Part shown: positions 11,550 through 21,850 of the stretch, piece by piece
Numbering within the stretch: the first letter of the stretch is position 1
Layout: each line of letters begins with the position of its first letter
Assembly: GCF_001678675.1 (NCBI RefSeq)
Contig: NZ_LZRN01000010.1
Span: forward strand, 62,001-126,000
From: Gelidibacter algens
GTDB lineage: Bacteria > Bacteroidota > Bacteroidia > Flavobacteriales > Flavobacteriaceae
Direction of reading: 5' to 3'
Length of the DNA stretch: 64,000 bases
Made by a program: the position numbers and the translations under genes
Notes under the pieces: generated by a model
Databases searched by the model: none
What the model was told of the DNA's origin: nothing
What the model saw: only the letters and a program-made list of their open reading frames with translations

Positions 11550-12530
11550 CTATTTTTTAATAATTTTAAAAGTTTCAGAATAGGTTTCACTTGTAATTTG
11601 AAGAAACAATAGACCTTCAACATTCAGGTTTGACAGGTCTAAATAATTGGAGGTTACGTTGAGATCCTTTTCGTATAATTTAGAACCTTTAGTGTCAAAA
11701 ATTACAACCTTGGCTTCACCAATATTTTTTAAGTCAAGATTTATAAATTTGGAAACTGGATTTGGATACATTTTAACTGAATTAAATTTATCTAGACTTA
11801 AAGTTCCCTGCTGAATTTTCAATGTAGCCTTCTGTAAATCCAATGTAAAGGTGTACTGATCAGAATTGCTAATAACCCATTTGTGGTCACTACCACTGCC
11901 AGCTGCTAAAATTTCATAGGTTTCCAACGTCAGGTCTTGACCTTGAGCTACCGGATGGATCCAATCCCATCCATTACCAAAGCTTTTTGCAGTTGAAATT
12001 TTAAACTCACCGGTAACTAAAGGGCCGGTCCAAGTAAACACGGCGGGATTGCTACTATCTACCGTCATGGCTGTAGCATTATCAATATTCCATCCATTGG
12101 GAGTCGCATCGCCGACTAAATATACATTTGGATAATATGGCAATGTTGAAATTGAAATTGTTTTAAGTCCTAAATCAACAACAATTGAGTAACTGCCAGC
12201 TGTAGACACTAACCATTGGTTATCTGGTCCGTCACAACCCGTTGTTTTGATATAGTTATTAGACGTTAAATCTTGGTCTGCAACTGCTGCATTTAACCAT
12301 TCGCCAACACACCAGTCGGCCTCTACCAAATGAAATTTAAAACGACCTGGTTTGAGTACGCCCTCATAGGTGAATATGTCAGAGTTCCCTGAATCTTGCT
12401 CCATCGCTAGTCCTGTCGGGGTATACCCTATAGGTGTGGCATCACCAACGATTCCTAAATAATTTTGAGCATTGACTGCCAATAGCCCAGTAAAAAATAG
12501 CACTAAAAATGTAATAGTAGTTTTTTTCAT
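11550..12530 (-). CDS. SusE/SusF-type glycan-binding protein with T9SS sorting domain
   Basis: 326 residues: signal peptide (LFFTGLLAVNAQ), two ~105-residue starch-binding-type modules (~24-128 and ~136-241) and a C-terminal type A T9SS domain (~245-326; VKMYPNPVSKFINLDL ... GLLFLQITSETYSETFKIIKK). Each module starts with GIVGDATP or YLVGDATPNGWN and continues with GxFKxS/FKFHL and a W-rich stretch, as in the other SusE-like proteins of this locus. Unlike classical SusE/SusF it has no lipobox, so it should be exported through the type IX system and attached or released at the cell surface. Co-transcription with the enzymes suggests it helps hold the alpha-glucan. Confidence 0.88.
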   Translation of the reverse strand: MKKTTITFLVLFFTGLLAVNAQNYLGIVGDATPIGYTPTGLAMEQDSGNSDIFTYEGVLKPGRFKFHLVEADWCVGEWLNAAVADQDLTSNNYIKTTGCDGPDNQWLVSTAGSYSIVVDLGLKTISISTLPYYPNVYLVGDATPNGWNIDNATAMTVDSSNPAVFTWTGPLVTGEFKISTAKSFGNGWDWIHPVAQGQDLTLETYEILAAGSGSDHKWVISNSDQYTFTLDLQKATLKIQQGTLSLDKFNSVKMYPNPVSKFINLDLKNIGEAKVVIFDTKGSKLYEKDLNVTSNYLDLSNLNVEGLLFLQITSETYSETFKIIKK

Positions 12531-12706
12531 AATAAATGATTTTAGTTGTTTTACGATTTAAATTGAAAAAATAATGTTGTTGTTAGGAGCTTTTTTACCT
12601 GATGAATAACCTGCTTATGTGTGCATACGTATTTACTTTTTATGTTCTCTTTTAATCATAAGAATTAAATATCTCGTTTGGCAACCCGATTTTTTGTTTG
12701 TCCTAG

Positions 12707-12768
12707 CCCTAAAGGGAGCAAAAATTCTCAATTAAATAAATAGGTTTAGAATAAGTCACCCTTTAGGG
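12707..12768. repeat. Inverted repeat in the gap between two binding-protein genes
   Basis: CCCTAAAGGG (12707-12716) and its exact reverse complement CCCTTTAGGG (12759-12768) can form a stem with a 42-nt AT-rich loop. Each arm is itself nearly palindromic. The surrounding 12531-12847 gap is the only long one inside this otherwise tightly packed operon (other gaps are 8-25 bp). The structure may be an mRNA processing or partial termination point that sets the ratio of upstream to downstream products. No gene is seen in the gap. Confidence 0.45.
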
Positions 12769-12847
12769 TCGGGGCAAAAGCTTATTCGGTCATTTATTTA
12801 ACATGATCAATTTGTTATGATTGATTTACGGATATTCGATTACTTAC

Positions 12848-13762
12848 TTATTGCAATTCAAAAACTATGGTTTCGGCAGATAAATTAACAGTGATTACAT
12901 ACGTTCCTTCATTACCTGAAGTTACTTTCCATTTATTATCTGGACCCTCACAGCCAGACGTTGTAATGAACCCATTTCCTGACAAATCATCACCATTATT
13001 TGGAGGGTTAAGCCAATCGCCATCACACCAATCCCCTTGAAAAGTTGATATTTTAAATTCACCAGGGGTCAAAGTGGCCTGGTAAGTAAATTCAAAGGCA
13101 TCGGTATCACTTTGAGTGAATGCTTGCGGAGAACCAATATTCCAGCCGCTAGGGGAGGCGTCTCCTACAATGTAAAGTGCGTCATAGTTGGGTTGGGGAG
13201 CTGTAATAGTAACATCCATGGAAGTGGAATCAGTCCCTCCAGCACCCTGAACCACCAATGTCACGGTGTATGTCCCAGCTGTTGCGTAAGCATAGGTTGG
13301 GTTTTCTACTGTTGAAGTGCCTGCACCATCACCAAAATCCCACTGAAAGCTATCGGCATTCTGGCTTAAATTTTCAAAATTTAGTTGATACAATACAGTG
13401 ACGTCGGTAGTATAGGAGAAATTGGCAACAGGAATTCCTGCAACCATAATCTCTTTTGACACCACCGTTTCCTTATCGCCATTAAAACCTGTTAAGGTCA
13501 CCATATAAACACCTCCTGGATTGTAAAGATGACTTGGGTGTTTCTCATAGGAATTCTCGCTACCATCACCAAAATCCCACTGAAAGCTTGTCGCATTTTT
13601 ACTTAAATTGGTAAAGCTCACCAATTGTGAATTCCCTTCTATAGCGTCATTTGAAAAATCTACGGTAGGTTGCGGGTATTCTATGATGTCAATGTCGTCA
13701 TTACTGCATGCAAAACACATGAAAACAACAGCGATTGATAAATATTTTAAAAATGTATTCAT
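12848..13762 (-). CDS. Surface lipoprotein with two PKD domains and one SusE-type module
   Basis: The start is placed at the ATG giving MNTFLKYLSIAVVFMCFAC, because this yields a proper lipoprotein signal with Cys at residue 19 and leaves a 10-bp gap after the GH66 gene. A longer frame would overlap that gene. Two PKD repeats follow (FQWDFGDGSENSYEKHPSHLY, trimmed here to WDFGDGS; then WDFGDGAGTSTVENPTY) at roughly residues 30-190. One glycan-binding module (~196-304) comes next, with YIVGDASPSGWNI, FKISTFQGDWCDGDW and CEGPDNKWKV. This order matches SusE/SusF-like accessory proteins that bind polysaccharide beside SusCD. It probably occupies the SusF position. Function is inferred from the modules and the locus. 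Confidence 0.88.
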   Translation of the reverse strand: MNTFLKYLSIAVVFMCFACSNDDIDIIEYPQPTVDFSNDAIEGNSQLVSFTNLSKNATSFQWDFGDGSENSYEKHPSHLYNPGGVYMVTLTGFNGDKETVVSKEIMVAGIPVANFSYTTDVTVLYQLNFENLSQNADSFQWDFGDGAGTSTVENPTYAYATAGTYTVTLVVQGAGGTDSTSMDVTITAPQPNYDALYIVGDASPSGWNIGSPQAFTQSDTDAFEFTYQATLTPGEFKISTFQGDWCDGDWLNPPNNGDDLSGNGFITTSGCEGPDNKWKVTSGNEGTYVITVNLSAETIVFELQ

Positions 13763-13772
13763 GGCTATAATT

Positions 13773-15533
13773 TTAGTTTTCAAACACAAGCATGCTCCAA
13801 TATTCTAAATAAGGAACCTTGACTGTAATTTGACCTTGGTTGTTTTCGAATTCTAATTCTTGGGAGGCGCCGCCTTTATAATCTGGTGAGGCAAACCATA
13901 CTTTGGAAACCGGCATCGTTGAGGCAATGGTGATTTCAAAATCTTGGGACGCGTTGGGCTTGGTTTGTGTTTTTGCATTGTCCCTCCAGCTCAATGTGGA
14001 AACACCGTTGAAATTCAACATTTGAAATACCTCTCGGCCTTCAACTTTTTTAGAGACTACTGATGCATTTCCGAATACGGGTGGCCAATTGTTCACCCCT
14101 AAATCACTTGAAGACACATTGGGTAATGTAAAACTCCCACCATCTCTTAATAGATTTTCATAAGCTACCATAAAATCATAGTATTCCATCAATCTATTTT
14201 TAAGTTCAGCATCCATTGAAAGATTGTTGTAAGGAAAATATTCCCGTGAAAGCATGTGCTCTCCAAGCTCCAAATGAGCACCACCAAAAGCAAATATGAC
14301 GGCGTCTGTTAATAGTACACTAGGCGTGTTAAAACTACCTTCTGATGACTCATAATTCATATAAGCTGCTAAAACCGTGTTCAATTGATTATTTGACATT
14401 TGATTGTTTTCCATAATCACTTCTACCAAATCAGCATATTGAACTCTATCCCACACTTCGCTATATGCAAAATTTACAGGTGTAGAGAGGATTTTATTTT
14501 GACCATATTGTTCAACGGCATTTAAGACATGTTTCTTATTAGGGAAAGCTTCGGTTACTGCCATCATAAAATCCTGATAGGCGTTAGGCAAGTTCACTTG
14601 ATACCCGCCATATTCATAAACATTGCCCCGATTTCCCAACTGGTCTAAATGCCAACCGTCAAAATTTAGGTTTTGGTACACATTTTTTGTCTTGCTAAAA
14701 ATATAATTCTGCCATTCTTGATTTGCTGGGTTAGTGACTAAAATATCTCCAAAATCCCCTAAATCATGAGCGTTTATATTATTATGAAGTTGGTCGTTGT
14801 AGAGGAGCCATTCGTCAGAGAACCCATCGCCTTCCTCTGGGTGCCAAGCTCCGAACATCAGGTTGTAGAACATGGAAGCCATATTCAGTTCATGACCTTT
14901 GTTGATATAACCGTCTACGGTTTCAAGTTTCACTTCTCTATTGAATAAGTCAACCCATGAATTTTCAGCATTCCCATTGGTATCTATCGGTAGTGGCATG
15001 TGATGTTTGTAATGCCAATCGTAAAATTGGAGTCCGTTGATATGGAAATTTTTTAAGTTCTCCAATACTGAATTTCTTTCAGCGTCAGAAATATTTCCAA
15101 AGTTTGAGAGAAAACCATATCGTGGAAATTTGGTCCAGTCTGATGAGACATCAATACCTACGGTGCCCAAAACGGTTTCATCGCCATTGGTATTTTTTAC
15201 CAATTCTACCATATAACCCTTAAAGTCATCCATAGGCGGTGTCCAGCTCCAAGAAGTACTTGTTAATGGCTCTTCGAGGATGGTTTCTCCTAGATGTTTA
15301 TATCTAATTATTGTATTGGGGTGTACAGCATTGACCTTGAAGTTAACGTCTTCTCCAGCATTATATTTTGCTTTATCTTTTGATAGATTAAGAACCTCAT
15401 TATACGATAATGAAGGACTTTGAATTTCTGTATTGGAATCTATTGCCGCATCATCACTATCACATGACACCATCAAAAGCACCACAAAAATAATCTTGAA
15501 GGGTTGAACATATTTTAATTTAAAATTCTTCAT
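13773..15533 (-). CDS. GH66 endo-dextranase lipoprotein
   Basis: 586 residues. The signal peptide ends in VVLLMVSC, a lipobox, so the enzyme is an outer-membrane or surface lipoprotein. After an N-terminal immunoglobulin-like region (~40-130), the GH66 TIM barrel begins at FPRYGFLSNFG. FDGWHLDQLG carries the likely nucleophile D297 and AYSEVWD the likely acid/base E359. The 62-residue spacing equals that of the characterised bacterial dextranase pair D312/E374 (from memory). GH66 enzymes cut internal alpha-1,6 bonds of dextran, and some also make cyclic isomalto-oligosaccharides. The long CBM insertion typical of cycloisomaltooligosaccharide transferases is absent, so plain dextranase is favoured. 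It gives the strongest clue that this locus targets dextran. Confidence 0.92.
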   Translation of the reverse strand: MKNFKLKYVQPFKIIFVVLLMVSCDSDDAAIDSNTEIQSPSLSYNEVLNLSKDKAKYNAGEDVNFKVNAVHPNTIIRYKHLGETILEEPLTSTSWSWTPPMDDFKGYMVELVKNTNGDETVLGTVGIDVSSDWTKFPRYGFLSNFGNISDAERNSVLENLKNFHINGLQFYDWHYKHHMPLPIDTNGNAENSWVDLFNREVKLETVDGYINKGHELNMASMFYNLMFGAWHPEEGDGFSDEWLLYNDQLHNNINAHDLGDFGDILVTNPANQEWQNYIFSKTKNVYQNLNFDGWHLDQLGNRGNVYEYGGYQVNLPNAYQDFMMAVTEAFPNKKHVLNAVEQYGQNKILSTPVNFAYSEVWDRVQYADLVEVIMENNQMSNNQLNTVLAAYMNYESSEGSFNTPSVLLTDAVIFAFGGAHLELGEHMLSREYFPYNNLSMDAELKNRLMEYYDFMVAYENLLRDGGSFTLPNVSSSDLGVNNWPPVFGNASVVSKKVEGREVFQMLNFNGVSTLSWRDNAKTQTKPNASQDFEITIASTMPVSKVWFASPDYKGGASQELEFENNQGQITVKVPYLEYWSMLVFEN

Positions 15534-15556
15534 TTTTATGTGTTTTAAACTATTTA

Positions 15557-17066
15557 TTATTGGGGTGTAATGGTCATTTGCTCGGTTTCTAAATTAATTC
15601 GAATGACATAGTTTCCGGCTTGACCAGTTTGAAGTTTCCATTTATTATCAGGACCATCACAGGCATAAGTATACATAAAATTGGTGTTGTTTATGGATTG
15701 TCCATTTGTGGCAGGATTTATCCAATCTCCGTTGCACCAATCGCCCTTGAATTTTGATATTTTGAATTCCCCGGTTGGATTGTTAGCTCCTAATGGACCT
15801 GTATAAACATATTCGCCGTTTGTGTAGGTCATTGGGGTAGGGGTGCTAATATTCCAACCATTTGGACCGCCATCACCAATAATGTATAAAGCGATTTTAT
15901 TAAATGAAACGGTATTGTTTTCAGTGTCCAAAACAACTTTATATCTTCCTTTCGTCTGCTCTGTTACCAGCCAGTTAGTATCAGAATCACATCCTGAATT
16001 TTGATTGACTGGTCCATTAACCATCAACTCGTTATTTGTAAAGGGTCTGTACCATTCGCCGCAAAAATCGCCTAGAGGACCCGCAAAAATCTTGAAATTC
16101 CCCGGATTGAATTGGCCTTCATAATTGAATAAAAACGGATTCTCCCCATCTTGATTAAATGCTGCCGGCGCATCAATGTTCCAGCCACTTTCAGTTGCGT
16201 CTCCCACAATCCAAAGCGTGCTGAATGGGGGCGTATCAACAACTGATTCGACAATTTCTATAGTGATGGTCAAGTTTAGCAAATCGGCAGTGATTCTATA
16301 ATCTTCATCAGGTCCCAACTCTTGGTCAATCGTCCATTGCAAATCATCCCCACTGCCACCTTGGTTATAAACCATGCTTGTGCCATCGGCAGCGTCTTTT
16401 GTATAAAAATCTTGGCAGAAACATCCATCCTGATTAACAGCAAACTTAAAATTGCCAGGCGTTAAATCGCCTTCATAAATAAATACACCTCTCGTATTTG
16501 TAGAGGAGACCAGTTCAGTGGCATTGCTAATGTCCCATCCATTTGGTGTGGCATCGCCTACCATAAACAAACGTGAGGTTATGGGTTTGAACGTGGTTAC
16601 TGCAAAATTTGTCATTGCTGTTTGTTGCGCAACAGAAGCATCGGCAATAGTAGCGGTAACTTTCATGGACAACTGATACGATTCATTTGGATTCAATCCA
16701 TTATCCAAGAGCATATTGTTCAAATCGCCGTAGGTCATTTCATACCTGTAAGTAGACTGGACACCCGAGAATAAAGTGGCCATAGGCGTTGAAAAATCGC
16801 CTGAAGCCATGTCCATTTCCAAAGTATATTTTATAGCTGCTCCTGTATCTTGGTTTGTTCCTGTGGTCCAGTCGAAATTTATTGTGTTGGTAAAAAACAA
16901 TTCCTCTAAAACAAGATCATCATTAGAGATGGTAAGCGCTAATGTATCCTCTTGATCAAAAGCATCATTAGTCAGCTCATCATCGCAGGAAAAAAATGCT
17001 GAAAAAATCACCGACATAAAAATCACGGCAATAAATTTACATTTTTTTATGTGTTTTCATCATCAT
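15557..17066 (-). CDS. SusE-like outer-membrane lipoprotein with three binding modules (frameshift near start)
   Basis: The body encodes a SusE N-terminal beta domain (~25-145 of the uninterrupted frame) and three tandem glycan-binding modules (~150-255, ~268-375, ~380-489). Each starts with (M/I)VGDA or IIGDGGPxGWNI and holds a GxFK(F/I) strand. The uninterrupted frame starts only at a GTG (17026) inside the signal peptide and has no basic n-region. An ATG triplet at 17066 gives MMMKTHKK and joins the lipoprotein signal (CKFIAVIFMSVIFSAFFSC) if one A is removed from the A7 run at 17042-17048. The start is therefore set at 17066 with a 1-base shift. The gene sits 12 bp after susD. It binds oligosaccharide next to the SusCD transporter. 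Confidence 0.85.
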
Positions 17067-17078
17067 ATAATTTAGTAA

Positions 17079-18557
17079 TTAATAACCTGTATTTTGAGTC
17101 AGATTAGGATTTCTATCGATTTCAATTTGAGGCACCGGAAACAAAAGGTGCTTTTGTGTCGCATTATTTTTACCAATGGAATGCAGAAAATCAAGACCAT
17201 ATTGGCCATTGTTGACACGAATTAAATCAAACCATCTTTGGCCTTCAAAAGCCAATTCCAATCGACGTTCCTTAAGCACGGCGTCTCTAAAATCAACTTG
17301 GCTCAAACCTCTTTGAACGTCACTTAGCCCAGCTCTATTTCTAACCATATTAAGATAATCTTCGGCCTCATTGGTTTGTCCAAGTTCGTTGAGTGCCTCA
17401 GCTTTCATCAAGAGAACATCGGCGTAACGTAACACTGGGAAATTCATCGGGCTGTTATCGAAACTAGGAATGACGCTTATTGGGACTAAAAACTTGCGGA
17501 CGTTATATCCAGTATAAGAATAGGATGCTTCATAAGCAAGACCGTCAAAATTTGGACCGCCTTCGTACAATACAGTCACATCTTTTCTGACGTCATCTGG
17601 TTCATACTGATTAATGAATTCTTGAGTAGGCTGATTCCACCCAAAACCTCCACCAACAAAATTGGAACCTCTTGGTCCCATAAATGGACTTGTCCAAGAA
17701 GACTGATTTTCATTGTCCCAAAAACTAAAACCACCATCAGAAGCATATTGAACTTCAAAAATGGATTCTTGCGAATTTTCATTTTGAATATTAAAATTGT
17801 CAAAGTAATTGGCATTCAATGCATATCCAAGCCCTTCAACTTGGGTGATCATATTGACAGCTTCCTGATAATTGCCCAATGTGAGGTGTACTTTTGCCAA
17901 CATCCCATAGGCAGCACCTTTAGAAGCCCTGCCAATATTTTGTTGGCTATAGGATGAATTTGGAGGTAATAACTGTGTGGCATTTGTTAAATCACTAATT
18001 ATTAAATCATAAACTTCATTCACTGAGGTTCTTGATGGGAATAAATTATCGTCTGAACTTAATGGTGTTGTAATAAGAGGCACATCTCCAAAATAGCGAG
18101 CCAGTATAAAATAATAGTGTGCTCTTAAAAAATAAGCTTCACCCATTGAACGGTTTTTTAAATCTTCATTAATGTCAAGGGTGGGTGCAGTTTCCAACAC
18201 GATGTTGGTCATCAATATGCCTGGCCAAGGACCTCTCCATAAATCTAGCACGCCGGCATTATCGGGCTGCACTATAAAATTTGACATGTTTTGGGTTTCA
18301 ATACCGTCTGTTCCGCCACCAGCGCCAACAATACTATTGCCTGCCATGATATCAGAAGTCCACATTCTTAAATTGTATAATTTTGGCCATTGCAAAGGTT
18401 GGTAAGCCCCGTTAACGACAGTGATCAATTCTTCTGCTGTTTTTGGATAATTCTCTGTATTGATGGTATCCAAAGGTTGCTTATCTAAGAATTCTTCGCT
18501 ACAACTGCTTAAAAAAAGCATTGCCATTGCAGCTATAAAATATATTGGGTTTTTCAT
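17079..18557 (-). CDS. susD: SusD/RagB glycan-binding lipoprotein
   Basis: 492 residues: signal peptide with lipobox (MLFLSSC), then the SusD fold. Landmarks are the N-terminal FLDKQPLDTINTENYPKTAEEL, the TPR-like helix AYFLRAHYYFILARYFGDVPLI, and the C-terminal RYADVLLMKAEALNELG, RLELAFEGQRWFDLIR and HLLFPVPQIEIDRNPNLTQN, all typical of family RagB/SusD. It forms the lid of the SusC channel and captures oligosaccharides at the surface. It lies 11 bp after susC and 12 bp before the SusE-like gene. Frame and length are normal. Confidence 0.96.
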   Translation of the reverse strand: MKNPIYFIAAMAMLFLSSCSEEFLDKQPLDTINTENYPKTAEELITVVNGAYQPLQWPKLYNLRMWTSDIMAGNSIVGAGGGTDGIETQNMSNFIVQPDNAGVLDLWRGPWPGILMTNIVLETAPTLDINEDLKNRSMGEAYFLRAHYYFILARYFGDVPLITTPLSSDDNLFPSRTSVNEVYDLIISDLTNATQLLPPNSSYSQQNIGRASKGAAYGMLAKVHLTLGNYQEAVNMITQVEGLGYALNANYFDNFNIQNENSQESIFEVQYASDGGFSFWDNENQSSWTSPFMGPRGSNFVGGGFGWNQPTQEFINQYEPDDVRKDVTVLYEGGPNFDGLAYEASYSYTGYNVRKFLVPISVIPSFDNSPMNFPVLRYADVLLMKAEALNELGQTNEAEDYLNMVRNRAGLSDVQRGLSQVDFRDAVLKERRLELAFEGQRWFDLIRVNNGQYGLDFLHSIGKNNATQKHLLFPVPQIEIDRNPNLTQNTGY

Positions 18558-18568
18558 AATTCTTCTTT

Positions 18569-21500
18569 TTAAAATCCTAAAGTTGCCCCTAAAGTGAAGG
18601 TTCTAGTTATTGGATAGATATTATTGTCAATTCCGTTTGGTCCAACCTCTGGATCAAATCCTGAATAGTCAGAGATGGTGAATAAATTTTGTCCAGACAC
18701 GTAAATTTTTACAGAGTTAAAGAGGATATTCTTAAATTTTTCTGCAGAAAGCGTATAGGATAGATTCACATTTTTGAGTCGCAAGTAAGACCCGTCTTCA
18801 ATATACCGTGTTGATTGTCTGTTGTTATTGTTTGGATCTCCAAAAACAGCTCTTGGCATAGAATTACTTGTTCCAGCCCCTCGCCAACGATCGATTACGG
18901 CTGTGGACTGGTTGGTCGTGACTGACATGTTTTCGGTATAAAGTCTGTTGGCGTTAAAAATATCATTGCCATAAACGCCTTGAAAGAAAATGCTCAAATC
19001 AAAATCGCCAACGGTGAAGGTGTTATTTAACGAGTAGGAGATTTTTGGATTTGGATTACCTATAAACGTACGGTCATCATCATTGATGACGCCATCACTA
19101 TTTAAATCCTTAAATCTGATATCTCCAGGTGAAGTGCTGGTAGCCGGATTATTACCAGGAACTTGTACCGCATGAGTGTTGACTTCTTCTTGAGTTTGAA
19201 AAATCCCATCCTGTACAAATCCATAAAACACATTTATAGGCTGCCCTGGTTGGATTCTTCCTAAAGTATAGTTCAAACCAAGACTTCCAGTAGTTAAAGG
19301 GGTATCGCTATTGATGTCTATGACTTCGTTTTTGTTATATGCAAAAACAGCATCTGTTGACCACTTAAACTTATCTTTATTTATATTGTGTGTTGTGAGT
19401 ACAAACTCAATACCTGTATTCCTGATTTTACCAGCATTAATAAAGGGCACATAAATATCAGAATATCCTGAAGTGGCAGGAACCGTTTGAGGCACCAACA
19501 TGTCTTCTGTGTTTTTGACGTACCCATCCACAGTGACCTCCATGAGGTTATTGAATAGGGTAGCATCCACACCAATATTGAATTGTTTTTGGGACTCCCA
19601 TTTTACATTGGAATTGGGCAGGACGGTTGGAACAGCAGCCGTCACAAAAACACCATTAAAATTATATAAGTTGGTATTGTATGCAGAAGCAAAGGAATAA
19701 TTGCCGATGTTTTGATTCCCTGTTATCCCGTAACCAACTCTCAATTTCAGATCGTTAAAGGTTTTTGATTGTTGAAGGAAATCTTCTTCGGAAATTCTCC
19801 AAGCAGCGGAAGCCGAAGGGAACGTTCCATATTTATTGCCGTTTCCAAATCGGGAAGACCCATCGCGTCTGACTGTTGCCGTTAGGTAATATTTATTTTT
19901 ATAATCAAACTGGCCTCTTGCAAAAAAGGAGAATATAGACCATTCTGATCCGCTGCCATTAATCGTAGGTTGCAAGAGTCCGTTGTTTAAGGTTTGAGTA
20001 CTTTCACTTGGAAAGCCTTGAACAGATCCACTGATAAATTTAAATTGATTTTCTTGTGCACTGGTTCCCAATAAAGCGGTTATAGAGCTGCCGTTGTCAA
20101 ACTCTTTATTGAAGGTCAACGTGTTGTCCCAAACCAACGTCAAGCTTTTATTTGCAGATTCAGATAAATAAGCATTTGGTGCCACATCTGAATCCCAGCT
20201 ATAGGATGGTGCCCATGTTCTAGTGTCAAAAAAGTTTGCTTCGATACCCAATAAGGTTTTGAATTTAAAATATTTCAAAAATCCTAATTCTCCATAAACG
20301 TTGCCTTGAAGATTGTATCCCTTAATGGTGTTTTCAACAATGTTTGATTTTCCTATCGGATTTTCTATATCTCCAGAATATATTGGCTGCCCGATTGGAC
20401 CTGAATAATTGCCATTTTCGCGAAAGAGCGGTTGTGTTGGTAAGGATAAAATGGCATTTTGAATGTTGTTGTCCCCATTTTTCTTGAGGTCATAATTTAA
20501 TTTTAAGCTGTTCCCAAATTTGACATGGTCATTAATTTCTGTATCCGAATTAAATTGTAAAATATAGCGGGTATATTCTGAATTGATGATGATACCATCT
20601 TGATCAAACACATTTAAAGAGGTAAACAGATTAGATTTGTCACTGCCTTGAGCATAGGATAGCGTCACATTACTTTGTCTACCAGTAGTGAAGAATGGAT
20701 CCAACCAGTCGGTTCCTGCGCCCAGGGTAGAGGGATTAGAGAAATTAGGATTAGGGGTAAAGCCTCCATTGACAAGCATTTCATTGCTTAAGCTAGCGAA
20801 CTGTTCTGCATTTAAAACATCAATAACATTGGTGGCTTGTTGAAAGCTTGTAAAGATATCAATATCAATAGTTCCTTTTCCTTTTTTCCCTCGTTTGGTA
20901 CTGATAATAATAACCCCATTGGAGCCTCTGGCACCATAAATGGCAGTTGCAGAAGCATCCTTTAAAACTTGGATGGAGGCAACGTCATTCATGTTCACCT
21001 GGTTTAAGCCCCCATTTAATGGCATGCCATCAACCACAATGAGAGGGTCGTTGTTGCCAATAGTTCCAGTACCTCTAATTCTAAAGGTCGGGTTGTTTCC
21101 TGGTTGGCCTGAGGTGATGACAGTAACGCCCGCGGCTCTTCCTTGTATAGCGTCACCAATATTAGATGAAGGCTGGTCACCAATATCATCTAATGAAACG
21201 GAAGACACTGACCCAGTCAAATCCCTTTGTTTCGAGGCGCCATAACCAATAATAACAATCTCATTTAGAGCAGCTATATCTGGCTGCATTTGAACCGTAA
21301 TAGCGCTTTTTGTAGCATTAACGGTTTGTGAGATGTATCCAACATAACTAATTTCCAATTTCGATTTTAAACTGGCAACTGTTATTTCAAATTCACCGTC
21401 AAAGTTGGTGGTCGTACCATTGCTGGACCCAAGCTCTAAAACTGTTGCGCCAATTAAGGGTACGTTCAATTCATCCAACACTTTACCTGCCAATTTAATT

Positions 21501-21594
21501 TCTTGAGAAACCATTAGCAATGGAGTCAAGAAAAGGAAAATGAAAATGTAACAACACTTTTTAAGTTGGTTACTTATTAATTTTTTTTGTTCAT
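18569..21594 (-). CDS. susC: SusC/RagA TonB-dependent oligosaccharide transporter (frameshift near start)
   Basis: The uninterrupted frame (to a TTG at 21529) encodes a carboxypeptidase-like domain (LAGKVLDELNVPLIGATV), the plug (EIVIIGYGASKQRDLTG ... IVVDGMPLNGG ... LKDASATAIYGARGSNGVIIISTKRG) and a full barrel ending ARTFTLGATLGF-like (TFTLGATLGF). The frame continues upstream without any start codon, yet reads KKCCYIFIFLFLTPLLMVSQ, a clear signal peptide. An ATG at 21592-21594 (MNKKK...) reaches it if one A is added to the A8 run at 21581-21588. The CDS is placed there with a 1-base shift. It is the first structural gene, 256 bp downstream of the divergently spaced regulator end, and imports alpha-gluco-oligosaccharides with TonB energy. 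Confidence 0.93.
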
Positions 21595-21616
21595 ATCGAG
21601 AATTAATTTAATAATA

Positions 21617-21631
21617 GGTACAACGAGTACC
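21617..21631. promoter_or_regulatory. Possible regulator site upstream of susC
   Basis: GGTAC-N5-GTACC is a short perfect inverted repeat, 23 bp upstream of the inferred susC ATG. It could be a binding site or a small leader hairpin. Nothing else ties it to a regulator. The rest of 21632-21850 is AT-rich with no gene. Confidence 0.3.
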
Positions 21632-21850
21632 ATTAAAGACATACCAATTAACTCAAAGGAACAAAAAAACCATAGCCAAAAAACCGATTTAGGATTTCAT
21701 ATAGATAAATAGAAGACTCCTATAGGTTATAATTTGGTTATTCATTTGATAGTCATTTAAGTAACTATATTTTTGAATAGAATTTTATATAGATATTTAA
21801 TCGCGGTAAGTCAATATAATTAGGCGAAATTTAGGAATATGGAAATAGTA

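Noticed and set aside
21617-21631. Riboswitch upstream of susC
   Set aside because: Only a short 5-bp inverted repeat; no conserved aptamer pattern can be seen.
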